Shown here: in pieces, positions 9,381-15,347 of the stretch
Layout of the letters: each line of letters begins with the position of its first letter
Numbering within the stretch: the stretch's first letter is position 1
DNA from: Bacteroidia bacterium
GTDB lineage: Bacteria > Bacteroidota > Bacteroidia > Bacteroidales > CAJPTX01
DNA: 15,347 nucleotides
NCBI GenBank assembly: GCA_905373625.1
Contig: CAJPTS010000024.1
Location: 1 to 15,347, forward strand
Direction: 5' to 3'
Notes under the pieces: generated by a model
The model's database searches: none
Told to the model about the DNA's origin: nothing
The model's input: the letters and a program-made list of their open reading frames with translations, nothing else
Made by a program: the position numbers and the translations under genes

Positions 9381-9464
9381 GGTACAAAGTTAAGTACGAG
9401 GTTCAAGGTACAAAGTACGAAGCTTTAATAAAGTACAAAGTACAAGGTACGAAGTTCAAAGTAA
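9381..9464 (-). repeat. Left GTACCTT-type repeat array, minus orientation
   Basis: The plus strand reads as repeated AAGGTAC/AAAGTAC/GAAGTAC words, the reverse complement of the GTACCTT heptamer seen further right. Units are degenerate and broken by short spacers such as the TTTAATA near 9424. The array contains a minus-strand TAACTTTG (9392 to 9385) preceded 18 bases upstream by TTTG (9414 to 9411). This is a possible second, distal promoter for the receptor operon. Confidence 0.75.
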
Positions 9465-9534
9465 AACCCAAATTATAGCCGCTTGTCGCGTACTTCGTAC
9501 TTTTGACCTTGTACTTTTGACTTCGTACCTTGTA
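9441..9534. repeat. Inverted repeat joining the two left arrays
   Basis: TACAAGGTACGAAGT (9441-9455) recurs as its exact reverse complement at 9520-9534. Imperfect complementarity extends inward. The unique centre, about 9466-9489, reads AAATTATAGCCGCTTGTC and is not repeat-like. The pair could fold into a long hairpin in RNA or single-stranded DNA just ahead of the four-helix-bundle gene. Confidence 0.7.
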
Positions 9535-9537
9535 CCT
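9490..9537 (+). repeat. Left GTACCTT-type repeat array, plus orientation
   Basis: GTACTTC, GTACTTTT, GACCTT, GTACTTTT, GACTTC, GTACCTT and GTACCT follow each other without gaps. The 8+6 base pairs keep a 14-base period. Two units read TACTTTTG (9498-9505, 9512-9519), which fits the -7 consensus TAnnTTTG on the plus strand and could drive the gene that follows. No well-spaced -33 TTTG was seen. Confidence 0.8.
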
Positions 9538-9554
9538 AAATATATCTTGTGGCG

Positions 9555-9920
9555 ATGAGTAAAAATTTGATAGAAGAGAAGACGCGCGCATTTGCGCTCC
9601 GCATAGTGAATCTATACAAAGTTCTTTCAGAGCAAAGAGGAGAGCGTGTGATGTCTAAACAAGTCCTGCGCAGTGGGACATCTATCGGCGCAAATATCGC
9701 GGAGTCTCGTGGTGCACAGAGTGACAAGGATTTTTTCGCTAAAATTTCCATCGCTTATAAGGAAGGGCTTGAAACAGAATACTGGTTAGAAATATTGCGC
9801 GATGCGCAGTTTATCTCGGAGACTGAATTCTTATCTATACATAGTGATTGCGTAGAGATATGTAAGATAATTGCAAAAATGCAAATCTCTCTAAAACGTC
9901 GCATTAGCTCTTTACCATAA
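9555..9920 (+). CDS. Four-helix-bundle protein (TIGR02436, S23/IVP-like)
   Basis: 121 residues from ATG 9555; a GTG at 9549 in frame would add only two residues. The sequence is helical and charged, with the family hallmark RSGTSIGANIAES at 39-51 and the helix KEGLETEYWLEIL at about 69-81. The basic end KRRISSLP also fits. Proteins of this family were first seen encoded in 23S rRNA intervening sequences, and relatives include the Avd accessory protein of diversity-generating retroelements. Neither an rRNA gene nor a reverse transcriptase is here, so this is a free-standing copy of unknown job. It is bracketed by heptamer repeat arrays (9381-9537 and 9934-9989) and points toward the restriction-modification genes, 78 bases before the methyltransferase. 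The repeats and the gene look like one inserted unit; that is inference. Confidence 0.88.
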   Translation: MSKNLIEEKTRAFALRIVNLYKVLSEQRGERVMSKQVLRSGTSIGANIAESRGAQSDKDFFAKISIAYKEGLETEYWLEILRDAQFISETEFLSIHSDCVEICKIIAKMQISLKRRISSLP

Positions 9921-9933
9921 ACCATATGTTTTT

Positions 9934-9989
9934 GTACCTTGTACTTTGTACCTTGTACCTTGCACTTTGTGCTTTGTACTTCGTACCTT
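9934..9989 (+). repeat. Right heptamer array, eight tandem GTACCTT-like units
   Basis: Eight consecutive 7-base units fit GTRCYTY with no gap: mostly GTACCTT and GTACTTT, with single GCACTTT, GTGCTTT and GTACTTC variants. The family matches the arrays left of the four-helix-bundle gene, so that gene is flanked on both sides. The last unit is followed by an extra T and then G, giving TACCTTTG. Confidence 0.9.
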
Positions 9990-9991
9990 TG
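9959..9991 (+). promoter_or_regulatory. Array-derived promoter for the methyltransferase gene
   Basis: TACCTTTG (9984-9991) is an exact match to the Bacteroidota -7 consensus and ends 7 bases before ATG 9999. Transcripts would therefore be almost leaderless. For the -33 element, CTTG (9959-9962, spacing 21) or TTTG (9966-9969, spacing 14) are imperfect candidates. It is built from the final repeat unit plus one extra T. Confidence 0.5.
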
Positions 9992-9998
9992 CAGTGTT

Positions 9999-10856
9999 AT
10001 GCAGCGTGGCGAACCAAACACAACAGACGCACTAGCCCCCATAGTGAAATGGGCGGGCGGGAAACGGCAGCTACTCCCTACAATACGTCCGCTGCTCCCT
10101 AAAAAGCTTGCTGGGCATACATACTGTGAACCTTTTATGGGAGGCGGAGCGCTTCTTTGGGCATTGCACCCGAAACGCGCCATAGCAAATGATCTCAACG
10201 TGGAGCTAATGAACATGTACAGCGTTGTACGCGATACGCCGCACGAGCTCATAGCGCACCTCCAGCAGCACGAGAATACGCCCGAGTATTTCTATAACCT
10301 CCGTATGCAAGATCGCGACCCGCACTTTGCCGAGCGATCGGCACTCGAACGCGCCTCGCGTTTCATATACCTCAATAAAACGTGTTATAACGGCTTATTT
10401 CGCGTGAATAATGCAGGTGAGTTTAATAGCCCCTATGGGCACTATAAGCGCCCTAATATCGTAAATGCGCCTACTATTCTGGCGGTGAGCGAGTATCTGC
10501 GGCAGAACGGCATCACGCTTTCTAACAGTGACTACCAAGCTGTACTAGATGCTCTCCCCCCCGATGCATTTGTTTACCTCGATCCGCCTTATCACCCTCT
10601 TTCAGAGACCTCTAGTTTCACTGGCTACGTACAGGGCGGTTGGAAAACAGCCGAGCAAACACGTCTGCGTGATGCATGCCGAGCACTAGACGCCCGCAAC
10701 ATCCCCTTCATGCAGTCCAACTCTGATACACCGCTGATACGCGAGCTCTACAGCGAGTTCCACATCACCACAGTGCAAGCCGTACGTGCCGTTAACTCAA
10801 AAGGTGCAGGGCGCGGCGCTATCAACGAGCTAATCATCCGCAACTATGGCAGATGA
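9999..10856 (+). CDS. DNA adenine-N6 methyltransferase, Dam/D12 class
   Basis: 285 residues. It transfers a methyl group from S-adenosylmethionine to adenine in a short DNA site. Motifs in order: KWAGGK (17-22), the class's N-terminal AdoMet-binding signature; FMGGG (46-50), motif I; and DPPY (195-198), the catalytic motif IV typical of N6-adenine enzymes. Length is normal for DpnM/Dam relatives. I chose ATG 9999; an in-frame extension to TTG 9939 would translate the repeat array and lies upstream of the likely promoter. The stop codon lies inside the next gene (11-base overlap), the usual tight coupling of methylase and nuclease genes. Its role here is to protect the host site from the neighbouring predicted nuclease. 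Site specificity (GATC or another D12 target) cannot be read from the sequence. Confidence 0.92.
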   Translation: MQRGEPNTTDALAPIVKWAGGKRQLLPTIRPLLPKKLAGHTYCEPFMGGGALLWALHPKRAIANDLNVELMNMYSVVRDTPHELIAHLQQHENTPEYFYNLRMQDRDPHFAERSALERASRFIYLNKTCYNGLFRVNNAGEFNSPYGHYKRPNIVNAPTILAVSEYLRQNGITLSNSDYQAVLDALPPDAFVYLDPPYHPLSETSSFTGYVQGGWKTAEQTRLRDACRALDARNIPFMQSNSDTPLIRELYSEFHITTVQAVRAVNSKGAGRGAINELIIRNYGR

Positions 10857-12144
10857 GCAGCTCCCTACGAAAAACCAGCGTGCGTGGATTCGTCTCTTTG
10901 AGAAATATCACGTCCTACAACGCTTAGCAAGTGCACCTTATGTAGAAATTACGGCGAGCGAGATTAACACGGAGCGCGAGGCTCGCCTTATGACAAAATT
11001 TGATCACTCGTATCAACTTCCCCCGCTATTCCAACAATACAAGCTGACCATATTACCCCTCACGCGCGGCTCGTATGCAATTGGGCGCTTTAATACCTTC
11101 CATCCGTTTGAAAAAATACTAGATATTACTGCCCCCCGAAGAGTGGCATTCCCCGCTTTTCTCGAAAGCCTGACTTATAATTCCATCAATAGTGAGGCTG
11201 CAGCCATTCACGTGGCGCATGCGTCGGGCATCCTCGCAGATTTTACACAAGAGCAGCAACTACACCCCACCGTCAGCGGTAGAATGGGGACTGAGGCATT
11301 TGATTTTCAAATTGGTACTCACGACCAACAAGTACAAACGCTGCATGCTACCAATGTGCAAGTGGAAATAGATGCTGGTTACGAATCTGACCGAGCGCTG
11401 TACCTCCTAGAGGCTAAAAATCATTTTGCGGGCGATTTCATTGTACGCCAACTCTATTACCCTTATCGGCTTTGGCGCGAGCGCGTAAACAAGCCCGTAC
11501 GGCTTATATACCAAATTTATAGCGACGGCACTTACTGGTTATACGAGTATCGGTTTACAGATCCGTTGAACTACAACTCTATAACCTGTTTGAGAAAACA
11601 GAAATACATCTTGGACGACACACTACTCTCTCTACGCGAATTAGGCGCTTTGCTGCACAAAACAGCCGTCGTACCCGAAGACTCTACCCTCCCTTTTCCA
11701 CAGGCAGATAAATTTGAACGCCTCATCAACCTTTGTGAAGTACTAGAGACGCAAAGCGTACTAAACAAAGAGGAAATTGCTGAGAATTACGATTTTACAC
11801 CACGTCAAGCCAACTACTATGTAGCCGCAGGACGCTACTTGGGGTGGTTAGAAGAGTGCGAACTAAACGGGGAACGTGGCGTAAGACTTTCGCACGACGG
11901 ACAAGAATGCTTCCAACTGTCACTGGCGGCACGCCGACGCAGAATTATAGAAGCCGTACTCAGGCATCAACTCTTTCGCGACGTATTACTCTTTTACTTA
12001 CAAGAATCTGTAAACGTACCCGTGCGCCGCACCGTGCATAAGCTTCTACAAAAGGCAATGCCCTCTCTGAGTACCGCCACCATAGAAAGACGAGGCTATA
12101 CGCTCATTGCGTGGGTGCAATGGATTCTAGACAAAATCGTATAG
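10846..12144 (+). CDS. Probable type II restriction endonuclease partner of the adenine methyltransferase
   Basis: 432 residues; the start ATG overlaps the methyltransferase end by 11 bases. Residues ~30-110 include REARLMTKFD and LTRGSYAIGRF, which I recognise from putative type II restriction enzymes (DUF6996/DUF6997-like, by memory). The likely PD-(D/E)XK nuclease core has GRMGTEAFDF (145-154, Glu150), EID (174-176, Asp176) and LLEAK (187-191, Glu189-x-Lys191), then a helix with RQLYYPYR. Residues ~282-360 form a winged-helix-like DNA-binding region (NKEEIAENYDFTPRQANYYV, then GWLEE and GVRLSHDG). The remainder is helical and basic. Together with its neighbour it would cut unmodified DNA and so defend against phage. 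The catalytic assignment rests on the motif pattern and the context; no exact family or site is claimed. Confidence 0.82.
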   Translation: MADEQLPTKNQRAWIRLFEKYHVLQRLASAPYVEITASEINTEREARLMTKFDHSYQLPPLFQQYKLTILPLTRGSYAIGRFNTFHPFEKILDITAPRRVAFPAFLESLTYNSINSEAAAIHVAHASGILADFTQEQQLHPTVSGRMGTEAFDFQIGTHDQQVQTLHATNVQVEIDAGYESDRALYLLEAKNHFAGDFIVRQLYYPYRLWRERVNKPVRLIYQIYSDGTYWLYEYRFTDPLNYNSITCLRKQKYILDDTLLSLRELGALLHKTAVVPEDSTLPFPQADKFERLINLCEVLETQSVLNKEEIAENYDFTPRQANYYVAAGRYLGWLEECELNGERGVRLSHDGQECFQLSLAARRRRIIEAVLRHQLFRDVLLFYLQESVNVPVRRTVHKLLQKAMPSLSTATIERRGYTLIAWVQWILDKIV

Positions 12145-12261
12145 CACAGAGACAGTGTGTCATAATGCGCAAACAGCTGTGTTTCCTGAGCAATTCGGGG
12201 GCGGTCTCGTACGTCTGCGCGTTGCATTTTACACATTCGGAACACACCTGCACGTAAGTAA

Positions 12262-12294
12262 AGAAAAAGACCTCCCGCATGTAGCAAAAGGTCT
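12262..12294 (-). terminator. Intrinsic terminator of the DUF3276 gene
   Basis: Read on the minus strand, AGACCT (12294-12289) pairs with AGGTCT (12273-12268) around a 15-base loop. TTTTCTT follows immediately. It begins about 26 bases past the stop of the gene at 12320. On the plus strand the A-rich flank gives no T-tract, so it probably does not end the convergent nuclease transcript. Confidence 0.65.
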
Positions 12295-12319
12295 CTCAAT
12301 CTTGTTTTGTGCGAACAAT

Positions 12320-12637
12320 CTAATTGTCCTGCTCATCCTCCTCGCGGGGTTCAACCTCCCCTTTATGGGCGACAATATACGCTATCGCCTCCTGCAATCC
12401 TTCAGCGAATTTTGCGAAGTCCTCACGGTACAGAAAAATCTTATGTTTTTCATAGGAGGCGTCATCCCCCTGACGGCGTTTGCTCTCGGTAATAGTCAAA
12501 TAATAGTCGTCGTTACGCGTTGCTTTCACATCAAAAAAATAGGTTCGTTTTCCCGCCCTAACTGCCGTAGAATGCACATCGCTGCGATCCTCCTGCGACT
12601 CGGGATACCCCATACCATCACGTCCGTCTATTGTCAT
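12320..12637 (-). CDS. DUF3276 family PUR-alpha-like DNA/RNA-binding protein
   Basis: 105 residues from ATG 12637. The core HSTAVRAGKRTYFFDVKATR continues into DDYYLTITESKRR and YEKHKIFLYREDFAKFAEGL. This is the compact PUR-repeat fold (beta strands, then one amphipathic helix) shared with Borrelia BpuR and eukaryotic PUR-alpha. Family members bind single-stranded nucleic acid. In Bacteroidota they are small, conserved and of largely unknown role. The acidic tail VEPREEDEQDN is typical. I prefer ATG 12637 over GTG 12664 because GGAGGA lies 8 bases ahead of it. A -7 box TAACTTTG (12676 to 12669) is upstream, and a terminator follows the gene. It is monocistronic and converges on the restriction-modification pair. 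Confidence 0.93.
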   Translation of the reverse strand: MTIDGRDGMGYPESQEDRSDVHSTAVRAGKRTYFFDVKATRNDDYYLTITESKRRQGDDASYEKHKIFLYREDFAKFAEGLQEAIAYIVAHKGEVEPREEDEQDN

Positions 12638-12668
12638 AATCAATCTCCTCCATGCGTTAACCACATTA

Positions 12669-12676
12669 CAAAGTTA
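12669..12676 (-). promoter_or_regulatory. -7 promoter element of the DUF3276 gene
   Basis: On the minus strand TAACTTTG matches TAnnTTTG exactly, 31 bases ahead of ATG 12637. GGAGGAG is an unusually good ribosome site for this phylum and lies between them. No clear -33 TTTG at 19-21 bases was found. Confidence 0.55.
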
Positions 12677-12744
12677 AGCTTTTCTCCTAATTACCTTTTT
12701 GTAGACAAGCGTCGGTTACACATAACACGTATAACATGCTCGTA

Positions 12745-12774
12745 TAAAAAAGGGCGCTCCCACCGAGAGCACCC
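12745..12774 (-). terminator. Intrinsic terminator of the aspartase gene
   Basis: On the minus strand GGGTGCTC pairs with GAGCGCCC (8 bp, one G-T pair) around a 7-base loop and runs straight into TTTTTT. It lies 28 bases past the aspartase stop. Confidence 0.9.
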
Positions 12775-12801
12775 TAGTTAATATTTACACGAAAGTCTGT
12801 A

Positions 12802-14661
12802 CTACAGACGCACTTTACGTGGTTCAATCATCCTTTCGGGCGATAGGATCTCGTCCAACTGCTCCTTGGTGAGCCATTTCTTTTCTAGGACGAGGTCATA
12901 TACACTAGCATTCTTTTCCAGAGCTTCTTTCGCCACGATGGTAGACTTTTCATAACCAATTACGGGGTTTAAAGCCGTAACAATCCCGATACTATTGTAA
13001 ACTAAGCTCTTGCAACGATCTCGATTTGCCGTAATGCCCGCAACGCAACGATGTTCGAGCGTCTTCAGACCATTTTTAAGCATTACTATAGACTCTACTA
13101 TGCTCTGAACGGCAACGGGTTCAAATACGTTGAGTTCCAGCTGACCGCCTTCCACTGCCATGGTCACCGTGGTATCATTACCAATCACCTTAAAAGCCAC
13201 TTGGTTAACCACTTCAGGGATTACAGGATTCACCTTACCTGGCATGATACTAGAGCCAGGAGCACGGGGGGGAAGATTAATTTCGCTTAGACCAGCACGA
13301 GGTCCCGAAGCCAGTAAACGCAAATCGTTACATATTTTGGAAACCTTTACTGCCAAACGCTTCAGTTCGGAGGAATAGCGCACAAAATCACTTGTATCCT
13401 GCGTAGCTTGCACTAAATTAGCCGCAAGGCGTACAGGGAAGCCCGTAACACGGCGCAAATGCTCTGTGCACTTTTCTGCGTAACCAGGCTCTGCATTGAT
13501 GCCAGTACCAATGGCTGTAGCGCCCATATTTTGTTCTAGGAAGCCATCTGCCGCCTTGTTCAGTTGGTCACTCTCGCCATGCAACATATCAGCATAAGCT
13601 TGGAATTCCTGTCCGAGTGTCATGGGAACGGCATCTTGTAATTGTGTACGTCCCATCTTAATCACGTCGCGGAACTCTATCGCTTTGGCTTGGAATGCAC
13701 TTGCCAAACTATCGAGCACCTCGGTTAATTCAGAATTGAGCATGAAGATGCCCAATTTCATAGCCGTCGGGTAGGCATCATTGGTTGACTGCGAGAGGTT
13801 TACATGATTGTTTGGGTGGCAATACTGATACTCACCACGTTGATGCCCCATAATTTCCAAAGCACGGTTCGCGATCACTTCATTAGCGTTCATATTAGTA
13901 GAAGTCCCAGCGCCCCCTTGTATCATATCTACCACGAAGTGATTGTGATATTTCCCATTTCGTATTTCGTGGCAAGCAGTGACAATGGCGTCACGGACAT
14001 CAGTGGGCAATAAACCTAAATCATGATTGGCTTCTGCGGCTGCTTCTTTCACCATAGCCAAACCATTGACAATGGCTGGATAGAATGAAAGATTTACCCC
14101 CGATATGGTAAAATTCTCTACTGCACGGAGCGTTTGTACACCATAATAACTTTCTAAGGGCACATTACGCTCGCCAAGAAGATCGTGTTCCAGACGCGTG
14201 TTCCCCGAGAAGTACTGCGCCCCTGTATGGATGCGCTGTGCATTTGATTGTCCCATGCGCTGCGAGATCACTTGCATGATGTTTGAGAAGACCTTAATGG
14301 TGGCATCAGCATCCTGCTGGAAGAACGTCTTCCCGACCACCAAAACGCTTGTGGGCACTAATGCCCGTGCCGAGGTGGAGTGCGTAGAATCAGGCATCCA
14401 CGATCCTTCTCCCAAGAAATCGCCTGTATGAAACTGCGCGAGCTTAATTTCAGCCCCGTATGGGCTCGTCTTAAACAGTTCAACCTCGCCTTCTAAAATG
14501 ACAAAGAACTCCTCACGCGGTCCGTTTTCCCAGAATAACAGCTCGCCAGCATTGAATGATACCTCTCGAACGCTAGATGACAAAGCATCTAACTGCGCAC
14601 TCGAGAGCGCCTTAAATAGACGTATCCCCTCAAGGAATTTCTTTGTTTGTTGTTTATCCAT
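12802..14661 (-). CDS. aspA: Aspartate ammonia-lyase with N-terminal cyclic-nucleotide-binding-like domain
   Basis: 619 residues, about 150 more than an ordinary aspartase. It converts L-aspartate reversibly to fumarate and ammonia, feeding fumarate respiration or succinate formation in anaerobic Bacteroidota. Residues ~13-130 form a cNMP-binding-type jelly roll (VILEGEVELFK, GDFLGEGSW). Residues ~155-619 are the fumarase/aspartase fold with GTSTNMNANEV (252-262), SQSTNDAYPT (290-299), MGRTQLQDAVP (336-346) and the signature GSSIMPGKVNP (469-479), whose Ser470 is the expected base. Aspartase rather than fumarase is favoured by overall likeness, with some doubt. In the sensor domain Gly84-Glu85 are kept, but where CRP has its phosphate-binding arginine I align His94, so cAMP binding is uncertain. 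The start is ATG 14661, preceded by GGGAGG. The gene is monocistronic with its own terminator. Confidence 0.93.
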   Translation of the reverse strand: MDKQQTKKFLEGIRLFKALSSAQLDALSSSVREVSFNAGELLFWENGPREEFFVILEGEVELFKTSPYGAEIKLAQFHTGDFLGEGSWMPDSTHSTSARALVPTSVLVVGKTFFQQDADATIKVFSNIMQVISQRMGQSNAQRIHTGAQYFSGNTRLEHDLLGERNVPLESYYGVQTLRAVENFTISGVNLSFYPAIVNGLAMVKEAAAEANHDLGLLPTDVRDAIVTACHEIRNGKYHNHFVVDMIQGGAGTSTNMNANEVIANRALEIMGHQRGEYQYCHPNNHVNLSQSTNDAYPTAMKLGIFMLNSELTEVLDSLASAFQAKAIEFRDVIKMGRTQLQDAVPMTLGQEFQAYADMLHGESDQLNKAADGFLEQNMGATAIGTGINAEPGYAEKCTEHLRRVTGFPVRLAANLVQATQDTSDFVRYSSELKRLAVKVSKICNDLRLLASGPRAGLSEINLPPRAPGSSIMPGKVNPVIPEVVNQVAFKVIGNDTTVTMAVEGGQLELNVFEPVAVQSIVESIVMLKNGLKTLEHRCVAGITANRDRCKSLVYNSIGIVTALNPVIGYEKSTIVAKEALEKNASVYDLVLEKKWLTKEQLDEILSPERMIEPRKVRL

Positions 14662-14685
14662 AACCTCCCTGTTTTAGCTAATACT

Positions 14686-14718
14686 CAAACTATACCTTAA
14701 TTTCAGAAAGTCCACAAA
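14686..14718 (-). promoter_or_regulatory. Probable aspartase promoter
   Basis: On the minus strand TTTG (14718-14715) is followed after 20 bases by TATAGTTTG (14694-14686). This is close to the -33 TTTG / -7 TAnnTTTG pair but with one extra base inside the -7 box. The leader to ATG 14661 would be about 20 bases. No operator for an FNR- or CRP-type regulator was recognised between 14662 and 14783. Confidence 0.45.
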
Positions 14719-14783
14719 GCTATGAAATTATATTGAATGCGCGTGACGTTAAAACACATCGCGCCTATACAACATAATGAGGC

Positions 14784-14814
14784 AAAAAAAACGCCCGATG
14801 TTTAATCAGGCGTT
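14784..14814 (-). terminator. Intrinsic terminator of rpiB
   Basis: On the minus strand AACGCCTGAT pairs with ATCGGGCGTT (10 bp, one T-G pair) around a 5-base loop and ends in a run of eight T. It starts 27 bases past the rpiB stop. Confidence 0.92.
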
Positions 14815-14840
14815 CGCTAAGACTTTGTTAAAGTGAGGGA

Positions 14841-15347
14841 CTAATGTTCGCCGAACGAGTCCCGCTTTTTGTGGCGATTGTAGTTATTTATCTCTATGAG
14901 ATGCACCCGCTCATCGTGTCGCTGTCCCTCAAACGGGGTGGTTAAGAAGATATGAACCATCTCCAGCGCCTTCTCTTTTGAGACGAAACGCGCAGGGATG
15001 GCAATGGCGTTTGCATTATTGTGTAGACGCGCCAGACGTGCTAATTCCACGTCCCAACAAAGTGCTGCGCGTACACCTGCATGCCGATTTAGCGCTATGG
15101 CCATCCCATTGCCCGAGCCACAAAAAGCCACCCCCAGAGCCACCTGATGCGTAAGAATCTTATGCGCCAGCGGATGAGCATACAGGGGGTAATCTACCGA
15201 TACGGTAGGATCATTCGCCCCACCGTCATCAATCATATAACCTGCCGCTTGAAGGGCATCTTGTACGAAACGCTTATGCTCAACGCCAGCGTGGTCACTT
15301 GCCAAACCTATAGTCAACTCGTCAAACTGATTCTCAGTAGTTATCAT
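14841..15347 (-). CDS. rpiB: Ribose-5-phosphate isomerase B
   Basis: 168 residues with ATG on the last three bases of the window; a still earlier start cannot be excluded. It interconverts ribose 5-phosphate and ribulose 5-phosphate in the non-oxidative pentose phosphate pathway, in the cytoplasm. Motifs: ASDHAG (16-21, with the substrate-contacting Asp18 and His19), FCGSGNGMAIALNR (75-88, catalytic Cys76), HNNANAIAIPARF (109-121, His109) and the closing RHDERV. These fit RpiB of the RpiB/LacAB family. It is about 20 residues longer than usual, with a polar lead-in (ITTENQFDE) and a basic tail (NYNRHKKRDSFGEH). A transketolase gene often precedes rpiB in Bacteroidota and may lie beyond the right edge; that is expectation, not seen. 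Confidence 0.95.
   Translation of the reverse strand: MITTENQFDELTIGLASDHAGVEHKRFVQDALQAAGYMIDDGGANDPTVSVDYPLYAHPLAHKILTHQVALGVAFCGSGNGMAIALNRHAGVRAALCWDVELARLARLHNNANAIAIPARFVSKEKALEMVHIFLTTPFEGQRHDERVHLIEINNYNRHKKRDSFGEH

Noticed and set aside
9403..9591. Minus-strand open frame with Lys-Tyr-Lys-Val-type repeats
   Set aside because: It is the translation of the GTAC-rich repeat array. Its low-complexity lysine/tyrosine pattern is a by-product of the repeats, with no independent protein-like sequence.
9555..9920. 23S rRNA intervening sequence or diversity-generating retroelement accessory gene
   Set aside because: There is no rRNA sequence, reverse transcriptase, template repeat or variable repeat in the window, so only the protein family link remains.
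9381..9989. CRISPR array
   Set aside because: Units are 7 bases, contiguous and degenerate, with no spacers of constant length and no cas genes.
9939..9998. In-frame N-terminal extension of the methyltransferase from TTG
   Set aside because: It would translate the heptamer array and lies upstream of the likely promoter; the family motif begins soon after ATG 9999.
9755..10252. Minus-strand open frame across the right array and the methyltransferase start
   Set aside because: It lies opposite two well-supported genes and includes translated repeat units.
9381..12144. Insertion sequence or transposon carrying the restriction genes
   Set aside because: No transposase, integrase or clear target-site duplication was found; the repeats alone do not prove transposition.
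12145..12200. Plus-strand terminator after the nuclease gene
   Set aside because: Only weak inverted repeats such as AAACA-GCTG-TGTTT are present, without a T-tract.
12155..12781. Plus-strand 208-codon open frame
   Set aside because: It lies antisense to the DUF3276 gene and through two minus-strand terminators, with no recognisable protein features.

Overview
The window looks like a chromosomal segment of a Bacteroidota bacterium, most likely Porphyromonas or a close relative. The basis is gene content (a carboxypeptidase-regulatory-domain TonB receptor, a surface lipoprotein of the DUF4876 type, a DUF6850-type barrel, a DUF3276 PUR-like protein) and promoter-like sites that fit the Bacteroidota -7 consensus TAnnTTTG. 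Family names come from recognising the proteins by eye; no search was run.

Left two thirds (1-9175, minus strand): a four-gene outer-membrane/surface operon read right to left. It runs TonB-dependent receptor, surface lipoprotein with a lamin-tail-like domain, 504-residue beta-barrel protein, and a large secreted beta-rich protein that stays open for 1023 codons and runs off the left edge. Junctions are tight: a 4-base ATGA overlap, then gaps of 32 and 15 bases. The set resembles an uptake or surface-binding machine, but nothing in the sequence shows the ligand. A promoter with -7 box TACCTTTG lies just ahead of the receptor and sets its start at 9175.

Middle (9176-9998): an unusual non-coding stretch. 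It has an 18-base perfect palindrome followed by T5 with no upstream gene on its strand, then arrays of a GTACCTT-like heptamer in both orientations. A small four-helix-bundle gene (TIGR02436/S23-like) sits between the arrays. The last heptamer of the right-hand array carries one extra T, which makes a perfect -7 box 7 bases ahead of the next gene.

9999-12144 (plus strand): a two-gene restriction-modification unit. A Dam/D12-class adenine methyltransferase overlaps by 11 bases a 432-residue protein with a PD-(D/E)XK-like nuclease core and a C-terminal winged-helix-like region.

Right end (12320-15347, minus strand): housekeeping genes, each with a clear intrinsic terminator. They are a DUF3276/PUR-alpha-like nucleic-acid-binding protein, an aspartate ammonia-lyase fused to an N-terminal cyclic-nucleotide-binding domain, and ribose-5-phosphate isomerase B starting at the last base of the window.

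The parts most worth a second look are the repeat-flanked four-helix-bundle/restriction-modification block, the four-gene surface operon, and the sensor-domain-fused aspartase. No tRNA, rRNA, CRISPR array or insertion sequence was seen.
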